64,000 nt of DNA from an uncultured Lachnospiraceae bacterium (lineage in GTDB: Bacteria; Bacillota; Clostridia; Lachnospirales; Lachnospiraceae): the NCBI GenBank assembly GCA_944383545.1, contig CALWPY010000001.1:167980-231979 (forward strand), written 5' to 3'. Below the pieces are notes generated by a model that searched no databases, was not told where the DNA came from, and saw only the letters and a list, made by a program, of their open reading frames with translations. The position numbers and the translations under genes are program-made. This document shows positions 59,127-64,000 of the stretch, piece after piece. Numbering within the stretch: position 1 is the stretch's first letter; the number at the start of each line of letters is the position of its first letter.

Positions 59127-59858
59127 ATGATTAGATTGGATAAGTATCTGGCGGATACGGGGCTTGGAACAAGAAGCAAAGTTAAGCAGATAATTAAAAA
59201 GAAAATGATAAAAGTAAACGGAGTTACGGTAAGTGATTCTGATTTTAAGGTAGATACTGAAAAAGACATTGTGATTTGCGGAGAAAAAACCGTAAAATAT
59301 AATAAATATGAGTATTTTATGCTGAATAAACCTGCAGGAGTTGTTTCGGCAGTCACAGATAATAAAGATAAAACAGTTATTGACATAATCAATGTGCCAA
59401 AGAGAAGGGATTTATTTCCGGTGGGAAGGCTGGATAAAGATACGGAAGGTCTGCTTATTATTACGAATGACGGTATGCTTGCAAACAGACTTCTTTCTCC
59501 TAATCACCATGTAAAAAAAAGGTATTTTGCAAAGGTGACGGGTAATGTTTTGGGAAGCGTTGCAGAGCTTTTTAAGGAAGGAGTTGACATAGGTGACGAT
59601 AAGCTTACCGCACCTGCAGAGCTTGAGATTTTAAATACATATGATGAAAACGGTACTACATATACAGATACGGAAATTGTGATAACAGAAGGAAGGTATC
59701 ATCAGATAAAGAGAATGTTTCTTGCCGCAGGACATGAAGTAGTATATCTTAAAAGGCTTCAAATGGGTCCGGTTTTCCTGGACGAAAGCCTTAAAACAGG
59801 AGAATTCAGGACACTTACTGAAGAAGAAACAGATAAATTGTACCAATGCATAAAATAG
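59127..59858 (+). CDS. RsuA/RluB-family 16S/23S rRNA pseudouridine synthase
   Basis: The 243 residues consist of an S4 RNA-binding domain (1 to about 60; MIRLDKYLADTGLGTRSKVKQ) and a pseudouridylate synthase domain with the catalytic Asp in GRLDKDTEGLLIITNDG (about residue 101) and ITEGRYHQIKRM. Length and motifs fit RsuA (16S) or RluB (23S). The sequence alone does not choose between them. GAAGGGA precedes the ATG. Confidence 0.9.
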   Translation: MIRLDKYLADTGLGTRSKVKQIIKKKMIKVNGVTVSDSDFKVDTEKDIVICGEKTVKYNKYEYFMLNKPAGVVSAVTDNKDKTVIDIINVPKRRDLFPVGRLDKDTEGLLIITNDGMLANRLLSPNHHVKKRYFAKVTGNVLGSVAELFKEGVDIGDDKLTAPAELEILNTYDENGTTYTDTEIVITEGRYHQIKRMFLAAGHEVVYLKRLQMGPVFLDESLKTGEFRTLTEEETDKLYQCIK

Positions 59859-59860
59859 GC

Positions 59861-59890
59861 TTGACTTCCAATGCAGGGTTATGATATCCT
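59861..59890 (+). promoter_or_regulatory. Promoter of the rpmG-secE-nusG-rplK-rplA operon
   Basis: TTGACT (59861-59866) and TATCCT (59885-59890) are 18 bp apart. A T8 run follows at about 59913-59920 without an obvious strong stem. Confidence 0.5.
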
Positions 59891-59956
59891 ATACCTTGCG
59901 ATGGAAGAAGGTCTTTTTTTTATGCCTTAAATTAAGAAAAACGGAGGTGGATAGTT

Positions 59957-60106
59957 GTGCGCGTTAAGATAACATTGGCATGTGAGGATTGTAAACAGCG
60001 TAATTACAATCTTACAAAAGATAAGAAAACGCATCCGGAAAGAATGGAAACTAAAAAGTATTGTAAGTTCTGCCGGAAACATACAATGCATAAGGAAACT
60101 AAGTAA
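59957..60106 (+). CDS. rpmG: 50S ribosomal protein L33
   Basis: A 49-residue protein with GTG start behind GGAGGTGG. It has the L33 layout: [17 protein letters not shown], then [21 protein letters not shown] split by two CxxC pairs (C9, C12 and C36, C39), so it is the zinc-binding C+ paralogue. It is too short to be caught by a 60-residue cut-off. secE follows 31 nt downstream, the usual order. Confidence 0.95.
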   Translation: MRVKITLACEDCKQRNYNLTKDKKTHPERMETKKYCKFCRKHTMHKETK

Positions 60107-60137
60107 TCGGCGTTGTTTATTTTAAAAGGAGTAAGAT

Positions 60138-60344
60138 ATGTCAGAAAAGAAAGAGACATCACCTGCCCTTAAAAGAAGCTGGTTTAAGGAGTTGAAATCT
60201 GAATTCGGTAAGATTACATGGCCGAGCCGCAAGGATTTGGCTAAGCAGTCCATTGCAGTTATAGTGTCTGCAGTAGTAATTGGATTCATAATTGCAGGTG
60301 TTGATTACCTGCTTCAGTATGGATTATCATTTATTTTGGTTTAG
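60138..60344 (+). CDS. secE: Preprotein translocase subunit SecE
   Basis: Small essential SecYEG subunit that clamps SecY. The 68 residues have the amphipathic WFKELKSEFGKITWPSRKDL (about 16-35) and one membrane helix (about 40-62), the single-helix form of Gram-positives. AAAGGAG lies 8 nt before the ATG. nusG follows 13 nt later. Confidence 0.95.
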   Translation: MSEKKETSPALKRSWFKELKSEFGKITWPSRKDLAKQSIAVIVSAVVIGFIIAGVDYLLQYGLSFILV

Positions 60345-60357
60345 GTAGGTGAGAAGT

Positions 60358-60930
60358 ATGTCAGAAATATCAGTAAATGAAACTGCTTCAGAGTTACCTG
60401 TAAAAAGAAAGCAGGATAATGAAGCAAGATGGTATGTAGTGCATACCTACTCAGGCTACGAAAACAAGGTAAAGGCCGATATTGAAAAGACTATCGAAAA
60501 CAGAAAGCTTCAGGACCAGATGTTTGAGGTCATGGTCCCGCTTCAGGATGTTGTAGAAATGAAGAATGGCACCAAAAAGACGGTTGCCAAAAAGATGTTC
60601 CCGGGCTATGTTCTTGTGCATATGATAAAGAATGACGTGACATGGTATGTTGTGCGTAACACAAGAGGAGTTACGGGATTCGTAGGACCGGGCTCAGAGC
60701 CTGTGCCTCTCACTGAAGCCGAAATGAGAAAACTTGGAGTTAAGACAGACAGCGTTGTGGTTGATGTGGAAATAGGCGATATCATAAAGGTCGTATCAGG
60801 AGCCTGGAACGGTACAGAAGGTACGGTTAAGTATATTAATACAGGCAAACAAACCGTTACTATTGACGTTGACATCTTTGGCCGCTCAACATCAGTTGAA
60901 ATAGGCTTTGGTGATATTCAGAAAAAGTAA
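60358..60930 (+). CDS. nusG: Transcription termination/antitermination factor NusG
   Basis: The 190 residues hold the NGN domain (about 24-125; WYVVHTYSGYENKVKADIEK) that contacts RNA polymerase, and a KOW domain (about 138-188; VVSGAWNGTEGTVKYIN) that binds Rho or S10. The ATG at 60358 follows AGGTGAG; an in-frame GTG 9 nt earlier is part of that site. Upstream residues before W24 are a charged extension. Position between secE and rplK is the conserved one. Confidence 0.95.
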   Translation: MSEISVNETASELPVKRKQDNEARWYVVHTYSGYENKVKADIEKTIENRKLQDQMFEVMVPLQDVVEMKNGTKKTVAKKMFPGYVLVHMIKNDVTWYVVRNTRGVTGFVGPGSEPVPLTEAEMRKLGVKTDSVVVDVEIGDIIKVVSGAWNGTEGTVKYINTGKQTVTIDVDIFGRSTSVEIGFGDIQKK

Positions 60931-60991
60931 CAGCAAGTAAGTGGAAGGAATATAAAATTCCGTTATACCACAATATAGGAGGTACGCTAAA

Positions 60992-61417
60992 ATGGCGAAG
61001 AAAGTAGAAGGATACATTAAATTACAGATACCTGCAGGAAAGGCAACCCCTGCACCACCTGTCGGACCTGCACTTGGTCAGCATGGTGTAAATATCGTAC
61101 AGTTTACAAAGGAGTTCAATGCCAGAACTGCTGACCAGGACGGTATGATTATTCCGGTTGTTATCACTGTTTATGCGGACAGAAGCTTCAGCTTCGTAAC
61201 AAAGACTCCGCCGGCTGCAGTCCTGCTTAAGAAAGCGTGCGGCATTAAGTCAGGTTCAGGTAAGCCGAATAAGGACAAGGTAGCAAAAATATCAAAAGCA
61301 GAAATCCAGAAGATTGCAGAGCTTAAAATGCCGGATTTAAATGCTGCAAGCCTTGAGGCTGCAATGAGCATGATTGAAGGTACTGCACGTTCAATGGGTA
61401 TTACTGTTGTTGAGTAG
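60992..61417 (+). CDS. rplK: 50S ribosomal protein L11
   Basis: The 141 residues have the L11 signature [20 protein letters not shown] (about 9-28), [10 protein letters not shown], and the C-terminal rRNA-binding [21 protein letters not shown]11 is bound by thiostrepton-type antibiotics and takes part in stringent signalling. TAGGAGG precedes the ATG at 8-9 nt. The gap to rplA is 158 nt, unusually long, and holds hairpins and the L1 leader. Confidence 0.97.
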   Translation: MAKKVEGYIKLQIPAGKATPAPPVGPALGQHGVNIVQFTKEFNARTADQDGMIIPVVITVYADRSFSFVTKTPPAAVLLKKACGIKSGSGKPNKDKVAKISKAEIQKIAELKMPDLNAASLEAAMSMIEGTARSMGITVVE

Positions 61418-61455
61418 TTTCCCGAGGTTATTGAATGAATTAACAAGACGGGAAA

Positions 61456-61528
61456 CGCACGCATGAGAAATTGCGCTTCGCGCAATAGCGTGCGAGTAGT
61501 TCATTAATTCACCATGTGAATTAATGAA
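61456..61528 (+). repeat. Two extra hairpins in the rplK-rplA gap
   Basis: First, CGCACGC (61456-61462)/GCGTGCG (61488-61494) with an inner ATTGCGC-TTC-GCGCAAT (61470-61486). Second, a perfect 13-bp stem TTCATTAATTCAC (61500-61512)/(61516-61528) with CAT loop. Neither has a T tail. They look like inserted palindromic repeats that do not stop transcription of rplA. Confidence 0.7.
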
Positions 61529-61532
61529 GAAA

Positions 61533-61560
61533 GTGGGAGGGTCGCTCCCGATAATACCAC
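61533..61560 (+). promoter_or_regulatory. Ribosomal protein L1 autoregulatory leader (mRNA site)
   Basis: GTGG (61533-61536) pairs with CCAC (61557-61560). It encloses a GGGAG/CTCCC helix (61535-61539 with 61545-61549 as an alternative) and an unpaired CGATAATA segment. This is the shape of the L1 site in 23S rRNA and of L1 leaders of Firmicutes, located directly before the rplA ribosome site. L1 probably represses its own translation here. Confidence 0.6.
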
Positions 61561-61575
61561 AGGAGGTTATTAAAA

Positions 61576-62277
61576 ATGAAAAAAGGTAAAAGATATACCG
61601 AAGCTGCAAAGCTTGTAGAAAAAACTACATTATATGATTTAGAAGAGGCTGTAAGCTTAGTTAAGAAATCAGCCAGCGCAAAATTTGATGAGACTATTGA
61701 AGCTCATTTAAGACTTGGAGTAGACGGACGTCATGCTGACCAGCAGGTACGTGGTGCCGTTGTTCTTCCTCACGGAACAGGAAAGACCGTAAGAGTTCTT
61801 GTTTTTGCTAAGGGAGATAAGGTAGACCAGGCACTCGCTGCAGGAGCTGATTTTGCAGGCGGTGAGGAACTCGTTCCAAAGATTCAGAATGAAGGATGGC
61901 TGGATTTCGATGTTGTTGTTGCAACTCCTGACATGATGGGTGTTGTAGGACGTCTCGGACGTGTGCTCGGACCTAAGGGCTTAATGCCAAACCCAAAGGC
62001 CGGTACTGTAACAATGGACGTTGTAAAGGCTATTAACGATATTAAAGCAGGTAAGATTGAATACAGACTCGATAAGTCAAACATTATCCATGTGCCAATT
62101 GGAAAGGCTTCTTTCACAGAGGAGCAGTTAACGGACAACTTCCAGACTTTAATAGACGCAGTTATAAAGGCTAAGCCTGCTGCTGCAAAGGGACAGTATT
62201 TAAGAAGCGTGGTTATAGCTTCAACTATGGGCCCTGGAGTTAAGCTTAATACAGTTAAGCTTGGCGCTGCACAGTAA
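61576..62277 (+). CDS. rplA: 50S ribosomal protein L1
   Basis: The 233 residues have the L1 core: [61 protein letters not shown] and [10 protein letters not shown]. It binds 23S rRNA near the E site and represses its own mRNA. AGGAGG lies 8 nt before the ATG, right after the leader site. A terminator follows, and rplJ-rplL, which normally come next, are not present in the following 1.7 kb. Confidence 0.97.
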   Translation: MKKGKRYTEAAKLVEKTTLYDLEEAVSLVKKSASAKFDETIEAHLRLGVDGRHADQQVRGAVVLPHGTGKTVRVLVFAKGDKVDQALAAGADFAGGEELVPKIQNEGWLDFDVVVATPDMMGVVGRLGRVLGPKGLMPNPKAGTVTMDVVKAINDIKAGKIEYRLDKSNIIHVPIGKASFTEEQLTDNFQTLIDAVIKAKPAAAKGQYLRSVVIASTMGPGVKLNTVKLGAAQ

Positions 62278-62302
62278 GCATAGGATTATTTCTGAGGATT
62301 TC

Positions 62303-62333
62303 AGGACAGTCTCGTTTGAGGCTGTCCTTTTTA
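62303..62333 (+). terminator. Terminator after rplA
   Basis: AGGACAG-T-CTC pairs with GAG-G-CTGTCCT (62303-62328, one G-T wobble) around a GTTT loop, followed by T5ATT. Confidence 0.9.
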
Positions 62334-62372
62334 TTGAGGCAAATTTTATATAATGATGACAATGTTTTTTGG

Positions 62373-62401
62373 TTGATTTTCACATATATTTCTAGTAAAA
62401 T
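62373..62401 (+). promoter_or_regulatory. Promoter of the carrier-protein operon
   Basis: TTGATT (62373-62378) and TAAAAT (62396-62401) are 17 bp apart, about 50 bp before the carrier-protein start and after the rplA terminator. This makes the operon transcriptionally separate. Confidence 0.55.
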
Positions 62402-62451
62402 AAAATTATCTAATCAGACGGGTATTTTTACTTATATAAGGAGGGCGTAAA

Positions 62452-62706
62452 ATGGATAGGGAAAAATTAAATTTTGAGCTCACAGAGCTTATAAAGACAG
62501 TTATCCCCGATATAGACGAGGTGGATATGAACGCATCCATTACAGATGAGTATGGCGTGAATTCCATATCTATAATCAGACTTATTGTTGCGGCTGAAAA
62601 CAAATTCGGGGTATCATTTTCGGATTATGAGCTGGACCTTTCTTCATATGACACGTTCGGAGACTTGGCGGCTGCAGTTTCTGAAAAATTGGAATTAGAA
62701 GATTAA
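62452..62706 (+). CDS. Stand-alone acyl/peptidyl carrier protein
   Basis: The 84-residue acidic protein has the four-helix carrier fold. The phosphopantetheine Ser lies in EYGVNSISIIRLIVAAE (S38), where the usual Asp before Ser is Asn (NSI instead of DSL). The C-terminal part (FGVSFSDYELDLSSYDTFGDL) is typical of carrier proteins in amino-acyl or peptidyl loading. It is not the fatty-acid ACP, whose motif is DSL. It is followed by a BtrH-like protein and a phosphopantetheinyl transferase. AAGGAGGG precedes the ATG. Confidence 0.85.
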   Translation: MDREKLNFELTELIKTVIPDIDEVDMNASITDEYGVNSISIIRLIVAAENKFGVSFSDYELDLSSYDTFGDLAAAVSEKLELED

Positions 62707-62728
62707 TGGAGAAGTGGAGGTTAAAAAA

Positions 62729-63784
62729 ATGGCAAATATGAAAAAATTAAAAGTAACATATCCTACCATTACGTCGTGGCAGTGGCATGCTACTCTTTTT
62801 TCCATTCTATCTGATGATGAGAATGCAAAAAAATGGATATACAGTAACTATATACAGCTGAGATGTTATAATATTCAGGAGATATTTACGGGGGATGATA
62901 TGCTGTTTGCGGATATCATGCCGGGTAGCAGCTCACTTAAAGAATGTCCTTATCTCATAACCTCACTTATGACAAAAGAACAGATAGAAAGCTATTGCGG
63001 AAATATTATTGATTTCATAATCAAGACAATAGATTTAAACGGTTATGTATATGGCGTTTTTGATGAAGCAAAAATCCTTTGTGACACAGAGGTAGATTAT
63101 AAATTCCCTCATGAGCTTTTTATATACGGTTATAACATAGATGAAGAGATTTTTTATGTTGGCGATTTTACATTTAAAGACCATTATTCATACACTACAG
63201 TATCTTTTAAGGATGTAGAAAAGGGCTATGAAGTTATTACGGCTCAGGATGACCATATGTTTAAGGATGATTACAAGGGTACAAGAGGACTTTATGTAAT
63301 ACTTAAAAACAGTGATACTCCTTATTATGAAGTGGATATTGAGCTGATAAAGACTACCTTGAGAGAATATCTGAATTCCATGGACACCAAAAATCACTTC
63401 AGAATGATGAGAAACCGTTTTGATGATACAATTTTTGGCGTAGATGTTTATGACAGGGTGCTTTCCAGAATAAACAGCCAGATGAGTGAGGAAGAGCCGG
63501 ATTTTGACATAAGGGCATTACATCTTATGTATGACCATAAGGTGCTTATGCTTGAAAGGCTTAAATATCTTATGGCAAATGATTATATGGAATATGATAA
63601 GGAGATACTTGATGAGTATAAGACTGTTGTGGTAAATATGCTTGCCGCAAGAAATCTGCTTGTAAGAATATCAATAACAGGTGATACAGGAGCTGCCGTA
63701 AGGTTTAAAAAGTACTTTAACATAGCAAAGGAAAAAGAGGTTTCGATTCTTCTCAAAGTACTTTCGCTTTTGGATAATAAATAA
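62729..63784 (+). CDS. BtrH-like (peptidase C39-like fold) protein of a carrier-protein operon
   Basis: The 351 residues have no membrane helix or signal peptide. A central stretch (about 108-155) reads like the His-Asp half of the BtrH N-terminal/C39-like fold: GYVYGVFDEAKI, then FPHELFIYGYNIDEEIFYVGDF. In the butirosin protein BtrH this fold moves acyl groups from a carrier protein. The position where a nucleophilic Cys would precede the first helix reads WQWHATLF, so catalysis is doubtful. The C-terminal half (about 220-351) is a helical domain without clear relatives. The ATG at 62729 follows GTGGAGG at 8 nt; the GTG at 62714 is that site. Family call is tentative. Confidence 0.55.
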   Translation: MANMKKLKVTYPTITSWQWHATLFSILSDDENAKKWIYSNYIQLRCYNIQEIFTGDDMLFADIMPGSSSLKECPYLITSLMTKEQIESYCGNIIDFIIKTIDLNGYVYGVFDEAKILCDTEVDYKFPHELFIYGYNIDEEIFYVGDFTFKDHYSYTTVSFKDVEKGYEVITAQDDHMFKDDYKGTRGLYVILKNSDTPYYEVDIELIKTTLREYLNSMDTKNHFRMMRNRFDDTIFGVDVYDRVLSRINSQMSEEEPDFDIRALHLMYDHKVLMLERLKYLMANDYMEYDKEILDEYKTVVVNMLAARNLLVRISITGDTGAAVRFKKYFNIAKEKEVSILLKVLSLLDNK

Positions 63785-63804
63785 GATTAGAAAGAAATCA
63801 AATC

Positions 63805-64000
63805 ATGCTTAAGGTCGGCATAGTAAAAATACCCTCAAATGAAAATGAGGCAGAACTTGAAAATATAATTTCAGAACTTTATGAGGACAGAAGAAAAAGT
63901 CTGGCGAAGATAAAAAATGAGAAATCCCGCCGCGAGGGAGCCTTCGCCGGACTTGTTCTTCAAAGGATGCTTGGCGAGCTGGGTTATAAAAAAGAAGACA
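63805..64000 (+). CDS. Sfp-type 4'-phosphopantetheinyl transferase, 3' end outside window
   Basis: The first 65 residues are visible and the frame runs off the right edge. They match the N terminus of Sfp/Gsp-type enzymes: MLKVGIVKIPSNE, then ELYEDRRKSLAKIKNEKSRR and EGAFAGLVLQRMLGELGY, the helix before the active site. Such enzymes attach the phosphopantetheine arm to carrier proteins; the one at 62452 is the obvious substrate. The ATG is 20 nt after the preceding stop; only a weak AGAAA-type ribosome site is present. Confidence 0.75.
   Translation, partial: MLKVGIVKIPSNENEAELENIISELYEDRRKSLAKIKNEKSRREGAFAGLVLQRMLGELGYKKED

Overview
The window looks like chromosome from a low-GC, spore-forming member of the Clostridia, most likely Lachnospiraceae. 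The reasons are the AT-rich codon use with AGGAGG ribosome sites, the spoIIID gene, cell-surface proteins built from ChW repeats, an NfnAB electron-bifurcating pair, a DnaD/DnaI-type replication pair and a VanW protein. The genus is not determined. No prophage, complete insertion sequence, CRISPR array or rRNA operon was seen.

Layout. 1-351 is the end of a membrane protein. 608-7049 is a complete phosphate regulon, pstS-pstC-pstA-pstB-phoU-phoB-phoR, behind PhoP-box-like repeats, with a gene-permuted PstS. 7163-7782 is an accessory patch with a 31-residue membrane peptide on the minus strand and a decayed surface-anchor sequence. It is followed by a TPR-DUF4037-DUF4125 fusion (7783-10095) and a regulator of toxin-antitoxin type whose toxin gene survives only as a 13-codon stub (10292-11265). 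11311-19873 is housekeeping: thiD, tRNA-Ser(CGA) apparently co-transcribed with pta, plsC, nfnAB, pepD and murJ. 19945-23600 encodes two secreted proteins, a GH5 endoglucanase and a CAP-domain protein, each with six ChW repeats arranged as two triplets. 23648-36664 holds dinB (with a LexA-like box), a DUF815 ATPase, nth, a 36-residue membrane peptide, vanW, a PurM-like protein, an Lrp regulator, an aminotransferase, trmL, mutS2 and a two-component system.

36748-44510 holds yhaM, a MIF homologue, asparaginase, amtB-glnK behind a structured leader, spoIIID, a foldback repeat, and yhaO/yhaN-like repair genes. 44572-50426 is a minus-strand block: PRPP synthetase, dnaI, dnaD, murC and a YugP-type metalloprotease. 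50673-53934 carries nadB-nadC and ilvE. 54024-55479 is a second accessory patch: a toxin-less AbiEi and a lipoprotein flanked by two copies of a 69-bp palindromic repeat. 55524-59858 has a Wzm/Wzt-type exporter, a cysteine hydrolase, uppP, a DUF6512 protein and a pseudouridine synthase. 59957-62277 is rpmG-secE-nusG-rplK-rplA with an L1 autoregulatory leader; rplJ-rplL do not follow.

The right edge (62452-64000) starts a separate operon with its own promoter: a stand-alone acyl/peptidyl carrier protein, a protein resembling the BtrH acyltransferase fold, and an Sfp-type phosphopantetheinyl transferase cut by the edge. This is the best candidate here for an uncharacterised biosynthetic system. 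The toxin-less antitoxin genes with palindromes over their promoters, the SD-sequestered 31-residue peptide, and three families of palindromic repeats are the other notable signals. All assignments come from reading the sequence; no database search was run.
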